Of a DNA stretch of 64,000 nt, positions 46,358-58,100 are shown piece by piece; position 1 is the stretch's first letter; every line of letters starts with the position of its first letter. Position numbers and translations under genes: made by a program. Source of the DNA: Vitellaria paradoxa (taxonomy: Eukaryota; Streptophyta; Magnoliopsida; Ericales; Sapotaceae); contig CM034241.1 in the NCBI GenBank assembly GCA_019916065.1, positions 21,033,541 to 21,097,540 of the forward strand. The letters are read 5' to 3'. The notes under the pieces were generated by a model. It saw only the letters and a program-made list of their open reading frames with translations, searched no databases and had not been told where the DNA came from.

Positions 46358-48185
46358 TGATTACACTTGAAAAGTGTAATTATAAACTTTGATTTCCATG
46401 CTAGTTCTGGTAAATTGTGTTTTAATATGTCTATTTTATTTTAATTTTATTTATTTAGCTTATTTATGCAGGTTTTAGTGGAAAATACACTAGAATAGCT
46501 TGTTAGAATAGGAAAAATGCACAATTTTGACTTGGAAGGAGTTCCAGAAATTAAAAGTGGTTTTTAGTAAAGTTGTAGTAGACATCTAAGCTTTTCAAAA
46601 AGCTATTATGGGACAAAATTTGAGTTCGTTTGGGCCTTGAAAGATTGCTTAAAATTCATGGCAAGAAAGCTGGACAAATCTTAATCACCGTAAGATTTAG
46701 GGTATATCTTAAGTTTCTGAGGTCCAATTGAGGTGATTCAAAAGCCCAAAATCAAGTACACATTCTTAGCTACAACTTTCATAAAGAGATAAGTCCAAAA
46801 GAAGTCTCCATCTACCTGGAATCAGCTTGCAAAGTTGCATAATTTGGAATTTTTCGAACGATTCAGCTCGACATCCTGTTAGTATTTTGGCCATAACTTT
46901 TTACTCACATCTCTGATTGATTTGATTCTTTTTGGGTTGGAAAGAAGACTTGAAGGGCTACAATTTAGTATTGGAGCTGAATAGTGCCACCTAGCATCCT
47001 GACAGCATCGGGACGGTAAACACCAATAGCTCCGAACTCCAGAATGAAGAAAAGACAAAGTGCACTGCCCCACCATTGCGATACTTCAAATTTTAGGGTT
47101 TTTTAACCAAACCAAACCAAACCAAGCCTTTTCCCACTAGATGGGGTCGGCTATATGGATTTGACGATGCCAATCAAATCTGTTTAGGGCCATGTCCTCC
47201 GTTAGATCCAAGTAGACAAGGTCATGTTTAATAGTTTCTTTTCAACTTCTCTTGGGTCTTCCTCTTCCTCTCCTACTCCTATTAATCTCCATGCTTTCAC
47301 ACCTTTTAACATGGCTGAACCATCTTAATCAATTTTCTCATTTTATCTTCAATCAGTGATATTCCAACTTTATCCCTAATCTCCTCGTTCCTAATCCTAT
47401 CTCTCCTTGTAATCCCGCACATCTATCTTAGCATTCTCATCTCCGCAATTGCCATCTTCTGAACATGATTATGCTTTACTGCCTAACACTGTAATCCATA
47501 TAGCAACGTTGGTCTTACCACCACCTTATAATACTTTTCTTTCACCTTGAGGGGGACTTTTCGATCGCACAAGAGCCCCCGAAGCACTCCTCCTTTTGGT
47601 CCACCCGACCTGAATCCTGTGACTTACATCAGTATCAATCCCTCCATCTTGTTGCACCATAGATCCAAGGTACCTAAAGTTTTCTTTCTCTACAATCTTT
47701 TGTGTGCCTAAACTTATTTCTATGTTACCAGTTACTCTACTTTGACTAAACTTGCATTTCATATATTCCGTTTTGCATCGAATTAGCCTAAACCCTTTTG
47801 TCTCTAACGTTTCCCGCCACAATTCTAGTTTAGCATTCACTCCTTCTCTCGTCTCATGTACTAAAACAATATCATCTGCAAATAGCATACACCACGGCAC
47901 CTCATCTTGAATATGTCTTGTAATCTCATCCATAAATTTTAGGGTTTTTTAGCAGTTTATAAATACAAATCTTGTATAGACTAAAGGGAGGGTGGTATGC
48001 ACATTTTAGGGTTACTTTTTTAAGTGTTTTTTCCTTAGTTTTTAAGAGTTTTTTCAATACTCTTGGATTAAAAATTGGGATAACTTTCAATACAAGTGCA
48101 GATTTTCTTTGCCAATGGAGTTTGTTTCCTTCATCCGTTTTATTTTCTGTGTTGTTTGTTTATTTAACATCTTAGCATAAATTTA
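46358..48185 (+). mobile_element. Athila-like LTR, 3' truncated, with RTE insertion
   Basis: It starts TGATTACACTTG with a hairpin TTACACTT/AAGTGTAA, the same first 24 bases as the solo LTR at 52781-54334, and has an acceptor-like ATGCAGG at 46467. TATA-like 'tttataaata' is at 47956. The expected end (like GGGTCGGTCA) is absent. At about 48180 it passes into the oppositely oriented Athila-like fragment. No matching target duplication was found for GTGTT (46353-46357). Confidence 0.6.
47106..47933 (-). mobile_element. RTE-type LINE fragment, 5' truncated
   Basis: The frame 47933-47526 (minus) encodes the C-terminal half of an RTE-clade reverse transcriptase: VPWCMLFADDIVL with the catalytic FADD, then GFRLIRCKTEYM and FRYLGSMVQQDGG, very typical of plant RTE elements. 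About 420 bases of 3' sequence follow, ending in a GGTTTGGTTTGG tail. An 18-bp perfect duplication AAATTTTAGGGTTTTTTA flanks it (47088-47105 and 47934-47951), so it inserted by target-primed reverse transcription and was truncated on arrival. The frame opens at the truncation point and has no start of its own. Confidence 0.88.
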
Positions 48186-48189
48186 TGAG

Positions 48190-48531
48190 TACTATTTTCG
48201 CCCCTCAGACCCAACTGATAATTCTCTCCCTACCCTTCCTTGTTATAATAGAACCCTCTTTGATGTTAGCAAAGAATTCCAATACCACCTCAATTACACA
48301 ATAGGCATAGAACCTAGCAATATGAAGCCATTGACGCCCTTTAAAATTTTGCTCTAGCATAAAATCTTCATGCCTAAAATGGTCAATTTGCTAGAATCGC
48401 TCAATCACTATAAGTTTATTTCCCCAAATGTCGTCATATTGATTTTTGGCTTACTCGATCCAAAACCTACTTTTATCAAAAGAAGTCAACCTTAATTGCC
48501 AGTTAGCATTATGTTTAACTCTTGGGGCCAT
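48190..48531 (-). pseudogene. envelope-position 'plant transposon' ORF, decayed
   Basis: ATG at 48531 opens MAPRVKHN and continues FDKSRFW, DDIWGNKLIVIERF, FMLEQNF, GRQWLHIARFYAY and VVLEFFANIKEG. This is the pattern of the 'putative plant transposon protein' domain (PF20167-like) found downstream of pol or near gag in plant LTR elements. Two in-frame stops, TAA near 48449 and TAG near 48392, fit CAA and CAG after C-to-T. Its MAPR start is shared with the Sirevirus frame at 61642. About 1 kb of leader-like DNA separates it from integrase. Function unknown; calling it 'env-like' reflects position only. Confidence 0.55.
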
Positions 48532-49439
48532 GACAACTACAAAAACACAAAAGAATTTATTGAATTAACTATAAAGTACAATCCCCTATGTCCACAAAAG
48601 TTCAGTGGCCCATTTCTAATGACAACAAATTAAAACATTAAGCTAAAGGAATGGGTCATTGGGTGTCTAGGTGGCAACATGACAACCACCTAAAATGGGT
48701 CCATTGCAAAAATTTGTAGCATATATTGATAAAGAAAGCAATGGAGGTCAGTTGTTTGAGAAACCGACAAAAGAATATGAAGTCCAGTGGACCCACGGAC
48801 TCAAAAGGATAAAGAAATTGACCCATATTGGAGATAGACTAAGAGTGCACTAAAATTGACTCCAAGAGAGCAATTTCCATCAACCTATCATTTGAAATCC
48901 AAAATAGGATTCAAATTAGTGGAAATCGGAACCCTAATTGAGCATTAGCTCAAGTTCAAAGAAAATTGCAAACATGGTGACTTAGGGCTTAGAAGGTGGA
49001 AGAACCTCACCTAGAATCGATTATTTGAAGGGATTGGAGTGGAAATCTGATAAAGAACCCTTGGGAAAGCTTGGGCGTGAAAGAATCACAAAGAACTTGA
49101 AGTGTAATTAGGAGAAGAAGAAGATAGGTGTGATAAATTTGAGGTTAAAATGGTTGATAGGTTTTTTTAATCATCACAGGGTCCGGACCACCCGTGGGGT
49201 GTCTAGACCATAGAAAGCTGGTATTTTTTTCAAACTTGGCACATTGTGGTCCAGACCATTGGGTTGGGGTGTCTGGACCACAGAACTGGATTTTTGAATT
49301 TTTTTTTTTTTTTTTAGAACTAAGATGACTCAAACTCACAAATTAAAATTTAAAACAAAGTAAAGATTAAAATCTACACTGGACCTGCATATGATACAAT
49401 TACAACAATTGCTAATCATGGATCACTCATAAGGTGGAG

Positions 49440-50569
49440 GATCTAAAAGATCCCATGGTTTGACCAAACTGATGAAGTTTTTTAAATAAGGTTTAAGTCT
49501 ATGCCCATTGACTTTAAACCAATTCCTATTTTTCAAATTTTCTATTTCAATAACCCCGTGTTCAGAAACGTGTTTCACAATAAATGGGCCAGACTACTTG
49601 GATTGCAGTTTGCCTGGAAATAGGTGAAGTCGTGATCAATAAAGAAGTACTTTTTGATGTTTGTGAAATGAACATCTCGCAATATGTTGATCATGTACTT
49701 TCTTCATCTTTTCTTTGGGAATTTGAGCATTCTCATAAGCATCATTTCTCAATTCCTCAATTTCTACAATCTAGAGCTTACGGTGATGCCCGGCCTCATC
49801 GATATTAGCATTGAATTGTTTAATGGCCCAGTATGCCTTATGCTCCAATTTGACAGGTAGATGGCACCGCTTCCTATAAACTAATCTCTATGGTGAAATC
49901 CCTAGGGTTGTTTTATAAGTTGTACAATATGCCCATAGAGAGTCAATCAATCGTAGTGACCAATCCTTACAATTAAGGTTAACTGTTTTCTCAAGAATTT
50001 GTTTTATATCCCTATTAGCAACTTCTACTTGGCCACTTATCTGTGGGTGGTATGATGTACCAACTTTATGAACTACACCATATTTGAGCAATAGTGTTCC
50101 CACAAGATGATTGCAGAAATATTTATCTCCATTACTAACAATTGCCCGAGGTAATCCAAAATGCGAGAAAATATTCTCATGGAGAATTTGAGCACAACTT
50201 TGTGATCATTAGTTCTAACAGCAACTGCTTCAACCCATTTAGATACATAGTCAACCCCTACTAACATATTTCATATCCATGTGAAATAGGGAAAGGACCC
50301 ATGAAATCTATTCCCCAACAACCAAACACTTCTAGAACGAGAATAGGTAATAAGGGCATCATGTTTCTACGTGTTAGACTCCCCAAGTGTTGGCTTCTAT
50401 CACATGTGGTGCAAAATTTTTGAACATCCTTGAACAATGAGAGTCAATAAAATCCACATTGGAGGGTTTTCACTACTGTTTTGTTTGTGGAAAAATGACC
50501 ACCACAAGTTTGGCTATGGCAGAACTCAAGTATGCTAGCTACATCCCACTTGGGGATACAACGTCGAAT
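49440..50569 (-). pseudogene. Athila-like integrase, frameshifted
   Basis: The HHCC zinc domain is visible (HSQTCGGHF, later FCTTCDRSQH, about 50520-50380). The core follows with VGVDYVSKWVEA (50265), where Asp is the first catalytic residue, and a degraded second motif near NDHKVV and GLPRAIV-like sequence around 50150. Then [18 protein letters not shown] (50040), where Glu is third, and [17 protein letters not shown]. The C-terminal part reads to about 49440. Frameshifts lie near 50150 and 49880 and a stop near 50450. Integrase would join cDNA to host DNA. This copy is dead. Confidence 0.78.
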
Positions 50570-51099
50570 CACTTGATTGGAGTAATACTTGAATAAGTAG
50601 GGATCTCCCAAAAGAAAACTCTAACATTTTGTAAGAATTTCTTTTTATCTTTATAACTCCATTCATTCAAGATTTTTCCTATCACTAAGTAATTAGCAAT
50701 ATCAGCATACCACGAAGGATTAGAGGCTGTTATTGCTTCTATGTTAAATAATTGTTCATTTGGGAAGCTATCATTTATTTTAGTTTCATCATTTGGGTTA
50801 GCCTCTACCGGTAAACGTGACAAGTGATCCGTTACCATAATCTCAACACCTTTCTTATCTCTTATTTCATGATCAAACTCTTGCAAAAGTAAACTCCACC
50901 GAAATAACCATGGTTTGGCCTCTTGTTTGGTCAACAGGTATTTAAGGGCTGAATGGTCAGTAAATACTATAACTTTTGAACAAATGAGATAAGAACGAAA
51001 TTTCTCAAGGATGAAGATAATTGCTAACAATTCTTTTCTAGTTGTCGTGTAATTTTTCTGTGCATCATTCAGAGTTTTACTTGTGTAATAAATAACACG
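50570..51099 (-). pseudogene. Athila-like RNase H domain (pol fragment)
   Basis: The frame reads [26 protein letters not shown], then the RNase H motif [10 protein letters not shown] and [10 protein letters not shown]...DHLSRLP, the standard linker to integrase in Athila pol. RNase H removes RNA from the RNA-DNA hybrid in reverse transcription. The first residues upstream are lost to the Sirevirus insertion. This part is open for about 175 codons, so it is relatively well preserved. Confidence 0.82.
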
Positions 51100-51926
51100 T
51101 GTTAAGTCCAAATGTTGTTAATTGGCAATCCATGATCCAATAGAACTCATTGTACTTTTGGACTTAGTGTAGGCCAAGACACTAGAGTTTTAAGTTGATT
51201 AGAATCCTAAAAAGTCTCAAAGGATCAAGTTTCCATAATGGCTGGAAGTCCTAAAGTGATTCGGAAGTCCTGAAGCGGCTCAGAACAAATTAACACAGGA
51301 AGATCACGGGAAGGCTGCGATTGGCCACGGGATAAAGCTGAGAGCCAAAATCAAGAGTTTGGCCGTGCGGGAAGACCGCGAGAAGACCGCAAGAAGGACA
51401 CGGGAAGACCACGGGAGCACCCTTCCTGTGAGGTGACTTTTTGTAGCTTGTTTTACTCTATTTTAAGCCCTGGTTGATCATATCTCTATATATATTTTCA
51501 AGGCACACATTCTAGGGTAGAGACTGACAGAATTTACATCAAGTTTGAGAGCCAGAAAAGTCTACAAGTTCTCTCAAATTGCTTAGCCAATCTTTCAAGT
51601 ATTTGTAAGGTTCGAAGGAGTTCGAATCATTGAAGAGCTGAGGATTTAGCACGTGTGATTGCCGAGGATTCGGTCTTGTGCCTTCGAGAAGTTGAAGGGC
51701 TTTTGCTGAAGGTGTTGGTGAATCGAGGAGTCGATCAAACGTCAACGTAGTATAGAGTCGACGAGTCGATCTATCGTGTTGTTGAGTTTGTAACCAACTT
51801 TGTGTTAACAGTGAATGTTTTGTTTGAGGTTTCCCTTTGTGGGTTTCCTCGTTTCATTTACCATGCCTTCTATCATTGTGTATAGTGGATTGTTTGGGAT
51901 TGCTATCGGCATAGTACGTAATTTCA
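51100..51926 (+). repeat. Sirevirus 5' LTR
   Basis: TGTTAAGTCC...ATTTCA, 827 bp. It has short repeats of 'gaagaccgcgg' form at 51360-51425 and a TATA box TATATATA at 51487-51494. The partner starts at 63411. The repeat patch is longer in the 3' LTR (63605-63775), so it changes length readily. Confidence 0.85.
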
Positions 51927-51928
51927 AT

Positions 51929-51942
51929 TGGTATTAGAGCGG
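51929..51942 (+). other. Sirevirus primer-binding site
   Basis: TGGTATTAGAGCGG complements the 3' end of initiator tRNA-Met with one C-to-T. It starts two bases after the LTR end, where minus-strand DNA synthesis would begin. Confidence 0.75.
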
Positions 51943-51976
51943 GTACATTTTTGTGAACAAAATGTGATCTTATTCT

Positions 51977-54900
51977 TTGCTGATGGATCCCCCACGAGAA
52001 GGCGGTTCAAGCACGCGACCTCCATGGTTTGATAACACAAACTATGCATACTGGAAGGTTCAAATGAGAGCCCATCTCATCTCATTGAATGTCAACGTTT
52101 GGCTAGCCATTGAGAATGATTGGGTGAAGCCAACCTATTCGGTTGACAACATGACGATTGAAAAGCCTATGGATGTATGGACCAGGGCTAAACAAGAAAA
52201 AGCTGAATGGAACTACAAAGCCCTAAGTTCTATTTTCTATGCCATTTCTGCTGATGAGTTCAGAAGGATTTCAAGTTGTGAGATAGTGAAAGAAGCTTGG
52301 AAGATTCTAGAGCTCACTCATGAAGGGAACTCGACAGTTAAGAAGTCCAAGCTCTAGAAAATTACTTCAGAATTTGAAAATCTGAAGATGGCTAAAAACG
52401 AACAGTTTGATAGTTTTTATGTAAAACTCAGCGATATAGTAAATACAAGCTTCAACCTTAGAGAACCTATTCCAAATCGAAATATTGTGATTAAGATTCT
52501 CCGATCCCTTCCATTGTCCTTTCAAGCCAAGGTCACAACTATTGAGGAAGCTAGGGATGCGGATTCCATAAGAGTTGAAGACTTGGTTGGCTCTCTACAG
52601 ACATATGAGGCAAATATGATTAAACCGAAGAAGATGAAGGAAGTTGCCCTAAAGATAGTAAAAGAAGATGACTCCTCTTCCAATGATGATTCTATCCCTT
52701 CCATTGAAGAAGTTGCACTGTATACAAAGAAGATTAGGAAGTTCTTCTAGAAGAAAGATGGGAAACCGGAGAAGACCAAGTTACCGACCCTAAATTGTGT
52801 TTGGGTTTTACCTCTCAAGTGCAAAAGGGCAGTCGTAGTTTTAAACTCGGTGAGTTCAAGGTCGAATCCATAGGGAGGGCTTTGTAAAAGCTCTAGACTT
52901 GGTCTTTTAGTTAGTAGGTGAACCTAAATTAATTTAAACTAATTTTTGGATTTTATAGGATGTCTGAGAATGGTTGGGTTGAGAATGTTGGAGTGAAGGA
53001 ATTGTGATATTAAATTCAAATGCAATAAAATTGAATTTTAAAGCAAATTGATTAACTCAGAAATTAAATTAGATAACAAGCATGATATTAAAAAGGTTTT
53101 TGATTCAACTTTCAAGTCCGGGTAGTTCTCTACTTTGCCTTGGGATGTGTTTATTTAAATCTTGATTAGGGTTTAATTTGAAAAGTATTAAGAATATTTT
53201 AATCAAAGGTCAGTACCAGTGATCTCAAGCGGATATGGTTAAAGACCTTTGTTTCCTAAGGTTTTTTTCAATTAAACACGAAAGATGAATTCAAATCCAA
53301 CTTTTAAACCTATTCGAAAGTGTTTAAATTATTAGTTACGAAAATACATACCAGTGATCTCAAATGGATATGGTTACGGATTTTCGTATTCGATTGTTTT
53401 TGAAAAAGATGAAAAAGGATTTGTAAAAGGTAGATCCCTTCGCAAAAGGTTTCGCAACCTACGCGAAGGGACTACGAACACCCCAAGGCATTTTCGTGAA
53501 CTACCCTTTCTTGATTCGTCGAATCAAGATTAGGATTTTACGCTACGATTGTGGTGAACATCACAAAGGTAATAAAGAAACGTTCAATCATGCAATCAAG
53601 AAATTGAAACAAACAAAACATTATATTAAAAAAGTAAATCGTAGTGCACTTACAATGTAATTCACATGTAAAAGAAAAGATGAAGTAGCAACGTGAAGAC
53701 TATGATTAAAATTCCAAGAACATCCATGAATCCAAAACTTCCAAGCGTAAAATCTCTCTAAAACTCAATCAAAACCTAATCTAACGCTCAATGTAAAGTG
53801 AATTAATCAAAAGAGGCATCCCCGCTTTCAGCCGTGCATAACCTCTATATATAAGGGCTTTGAAAACCCTAAAAATGAAGAGAAGATCGTGCGCCCAGGT
53901 GTGTACTGGGGTTCGGACCTCAGGGGCTAGGGTCTAGACCTCAGAATGTTATTTCCTTCATCCTCCTCTTCTGGGGTCCGAACCCTTCGAGGAGGGGTGG
54001 GGACCCCAGAATGCATTCTTCCTCCAAATCACCCACTGGGGTCCGGACCCTTTGAGGAGGGGTAGGGACCCCAGAATGCTAGTTGCTCTGTTTTTCTTTC
54101 TCCTTCACTCTGAGTCCTTGGGCTGGTTCGAGCCATCCTTGGTACAGCTTGAGTCACAACTTTTTCTTTGTCTTGTAAGCCTTCTTCAATGCCATTAACT
54201 TCACTCTTTTCGCCCATTTCCCTACAAAGAAGATAACACAATTCGTAAGTTACAAGTGTAATCACCAAGATATAGTTTGTAATTAAAGTGCATCTAAATA
54301 TATAGTTTGTAATTACACTTTTCAAGTGTAATCACCAAGATGAATGAGAAAGCCAAGCGTGAGAAGTCTTCTGAAAGTAAGAAAAAGGAGAACAAGTTTA
54401 AGGGGGTGAAGTGCTATGAATGCCAAGGGTATGGACATATAGCTCAAGACTATAGGAACAAGAAGAAGATTATCCAAAAAACTTCACAGCGTTCATGGCA
54501 AGGAGCACAGGATCTTTTAGCTCTAAAGAATCATCTGGTTCCAAGAATGCAAAGGAAGATTCTTCAGAAGAGGAATAAGAAGATAAGGATGACAATGAAG
54601 AAGTGGACATTCATGATGCCTATGAACAACTATATCAAGACTGTCGTAAGGTTCCATAAGCAGAATGAGAAGTTGATGGTTAAGAACAAGATGTTAAAAA
54701 AGGAAAGAGATAGTTTGAAAGTGGCCCTTGAGGAGTTACAAACAAAGTTTGAAGCACTGGAGTCAAGCAAGAATTCTCAAGAAGAGTTGGTGGTAGCCCT
54801 TAAGAATAAGTTGGAGCAAAGAGAAAAAGAAGTGAAAGAGGCGCAAGGGAAGATGCAATCCTTGCAATCAAAGATGAATACTGCCTCCTCCAAACTGGAT

Positions 54901-55110
54901 GACATTCTAGCGATTCAAAGAAGTCCAAAAAATAAAAGTAGACTTGGATACACTGGAGAGAAGCAGACCTTAGAAGATGCATCTACAAATAGTCAAAAGT
55001 CCAACGTAATCAAGATTCAGCTTCCAAAGTCTGCTGCAGTCAAAGAAGGGAAATCACATGCTCAACCATCCAAGCAACTGAAAGGTAAACAGTCTACACA
55101 AAAGTTTTAG
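51977..55110 (+). pseudogene. Sirevirus gag, with stops and a solo LTR inside
   Basis: ATG 51977 (or 51983) starts MDPPREGGSST. The N-terminal domain has FDNTNYAYWKVQMRAHL, AWKILELTHEG and FYVKLSDIVN, as in Ty1/copia gag (UBN2/Retrotran_gag-like). TAG stops at 52355 and 52748 fit CAG or CGG changed by C-to-T. The solo LTR interrupts at 52780 and the frame resumes at 54340. The zinc knuckle CYECQGYGHIAQDY has its final Cys as Tyr (G-to-A). From about 54640 to 54900 a strong heptad pattern (LKKERDSLKVALEELQTKF) indicates the coiled coil typical of Sirevirus gag. Gag would assemble the particle. Confidence 0.82.
52781..54334 (-). mobile_element. solo LTR, Athila-like, in Sirevirus gag
   Basis: On the minus strand it starts TGATTACACTTG at 54334 and ends GGGTCGGTAA (expected CA) at 52781. 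Perfect 5-bp duplications CCAAG are at 52776-52780 and 54335-54339, and the gag frame rejoins exactly. Contents in minus order: hairpin start, acceptor-like TTTGTAGG (54228-54221), GGGTCCGGACCC palindromes (54080-53890), a TATA-like 'tatatatagaggttat' near 53857, and two tandem units about 138 bp apart ('accagtgatctcaa' at 53214 and 53351). The length is 1554 bp. Confidence 0.9.
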
Positions 55111-55122
55111 AAATTTCAAGGT

Positions 55123-58100
55123 ATGCCTTTCACTGCTCATCGAAAATTTGCTCCTATCTGTCATCACTATGGTATCCCTAGACACATTAGACCTAATTGT
55201 CATAAGCTTTATGGTTTACCCATAACTTATGTAAATCAAAGAAGACCTATAAATTCTAATCACCAAAACCATACTACTCGTTTCTTCAATAGGTTTAGTG
55301 TGTTAAACAACTATGATCCATTCCCTAATTTTAATTTTCATTTGAATAGGATATCTAAAAACTACTTTTATTCAAAAACACCTCATTTTCAAAAAGCTGG
55401 TCCTAAAACTCAAAAACAATCTGTCAAGAATAAATTTTTAAAAAATAAGACTGTGAGGAAAACTTTGAAAACCAGAATTTCTTGGGTTCAAAAATCTAAT
55501 TTAAATTATTTTTTAGTTCACACAGCCTTAAAAGCTTTGAACTCAAATATATGGTATATTGACAGTGGGTGTTCTCGACATATGAGTGGAAATAAAAGTT
55601 TATTTTTTGATTTTCAAAAATTTGAGGGAGGTGTGGTCGCTTTTGGCGATGGCAGTACATCCTGTGTTTTAGACAAAGGTAACATTAAAACCCCAGGGTT
55701 AGACTGTTTGAAGGATGTACTGTAAGTTGAAGGATTACAGGCTAATTTGATTAGCATAAGTCAGTTGTGTGATGCCAAACTTGTTGTTCACTTTTCAAAA
55801 TCTGATTGCAAAATTATTGATTCTCATAGAAATACTGTTTTGACTGGCACTCGCACTACTAATAACTGTTATGGTGTATCCAATTCTAAAGGTCTAATGT
55901 GTAATTCAGCAAGTTTGATTGAGTCAGACCTCTGGCACCAAAGACTTGGGCACATCAATTTTAAGGCGCTTAATTAATTGTCTAAGCCTGAGTTGGTTAG
56001 AGGTCTACCTAAATTGGGGAAAGACCACAAAAGTGTGTGTGGGCCTTGTCAAATGGGTAAACAGATTAAAACTGCACATAAAAAAGGGTCAAAGTTTGAA
56101 AACTAAGGAGCCTCTTGACTTAGTTCACATGGATTTAATGGGACCCACACGCACTAAAAGTTTAGGCAGAAAGAGGCACATATTTGTTGCTGTTGATGAT
56201 TACACTCGTTTCACATGGATTGATTTTCTTGCTGAAAAATCTGACACTTTTGATTCTTTTAGAAACTTGTGTTTGAGACTGCAACAGGAAAAGCAAAGAA
56301 GAATTGGATGCATCACGAGAATCAGGACAAATCATGGGAAGGAGTTTGAGAACTCTTCATACAGCCAATTTTGTGAAGAAAATGGAATAAACCACGAGTT
56401 CTTAGCACCAAAGACTCCACAGCAAAATGGTGTCGTTGAAAGAAAGAACAGAGTACTTCAGGAGATGGCTCAAGTACTACTTCATGGAAGATCACTGCCA
56501 AGGAAGTTTTGGGCAAAAGCAGTTAACACTACTTGTTACATAGTGAATAGGGTGTACCTCAGACCTGGAATAAAACAGAGAACTATGGAACGGTAAGAGG
56601 CCTAGTGTGAAGTATTTCTGAGTTTTTTGGGAGTAAGTGCTTTATCCTTAGGGATAGAGAATAGCTTGGTAAGTTTGACTCCCGAAGCGATAAAGAAATC
56701 TTCCTAGGCTATTCCACTAACAGTCGTGCTTTTAGAGTTTTTAACTTAAAAACTAACACTGTTATGGAATCAATTAATGTAATTATTGATGATACTAACT
56801 CTTATTCTTCTGTTTAACAGGATGATCTTGATGAGGTAATACCCCTAGCGACTCCAGTTGAACAATCTGAAGCCACAATTGATGTCAGTGATGAACCAAA
56901 AAGGGACAATGAGAAAAGTGCTGAATAAGAACCATTTTCAAGAATCAAGCTCCACCATCCAACTTCACAAGTGCTTGGAGATGTTAAGGACAAGGTTGAA
57001 ATAGGGAGACAACTTCAAAATGAGGTATCACATCTTTGCATTGTCTCCTCTATAGAACCTATGAATGTGAATGAAGCACTTAGTGATGATTTTTGGTTGA
57101 ATGCCATGCAAGAAGAGTTAGGACAATTTGTAAGAAATGATGTATGGACATTTGTTCCTCATCTCTCACATGTAAATGTAATAGGCACTAAATGGATTTT
57201 CAAAAATAAAACTGATGAATTTGGAACAGTCATTAGAAACAAGGCTAGGTTAGTTGCACAAGGATATACCCAAGTTGAGGGTATTGACTTTGATGAAACC
57301 TTTGCTCCTATGGCTAGATTAGAATCTATGAGAATCTTGTTTGCCATTGCCTGTTATTTAAAGTTCAAACTGTTCCAAATGGATGTGAAAAGTGCTTTTT
57401 TAAATGGTTTTTTAAATGAGGAAGTTTATGTAGGGCAGCCTAAAGGTTTTGTTTGTCCTCACTTTCCAAATCATGTTTTTAAACTGAAAAAGGCTCTCTA
57501 TGGCTGAAACAAGCTCTTAGAGCTTGGTATGAAAGACTCACCACTTTTTTGATAGACTCTGGTTTCATGAGAGGTAATGCTGATAAGACACTATTCATTC
57601 ATAGAGATTCAAAACACATTTTGATTGCATAAGTTTATGTTGATGATATTGTGTTTGGATCTACCTCTTCTGAATTTGCTCATGAATTTAGTGAACACAT
57701 GAAAGATACTTTTGAGATGAGCATGAGGGGGGAATTGAATTTCTTTTTAGGTCTTAAGGTTAGGCAATTAAAGAATGGGATCTTTGTTTCTCAATCCAAG
57801 TATGCAAAAGACCTAGTTAAGAAATTTGGGCTTGACAGTTGTAAGCATGCTAGGACCCCCATGAGCACTTCCACTAAGCTTTAAAAAGATGAGTTTGGCA
57901 AACCAGTGGATCCTACATTGTATAGAAGCATGATAGGTAGTTTATTGTATCTCACTGCCAATCATCCTGATATCTCCTTCAGTGTAGGAATTTGTGCTAG
58001 ATTTCAGTCCAACCCCAAGGAATCTCATTTACATGCGCTTAAGAGGATAATAAGATATGTTAATGGGACCTTTGATTTTGGCATTTGATTCTCTCATGAC

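Larger units (their letters stand above)
48186..51099 (-). mobile_element. Athila-like Ty3/gypsy fragment: RNase H, integrase, envelope-like ORF
   Basis: Read from 51099 downwards it gives the C-terminal half of an Athila pol, a long non-coding stretch with GGTCCAGACC-type words (49280-49180), and a decayed downstream frame. It is cut at 51099 by the Sirevirus and at about 48185 by the opposing LTR. Reverse transcriptase, protease and gag should lie beyond the far side of the Sirevirus, outside this window. Confidence 0.75.
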
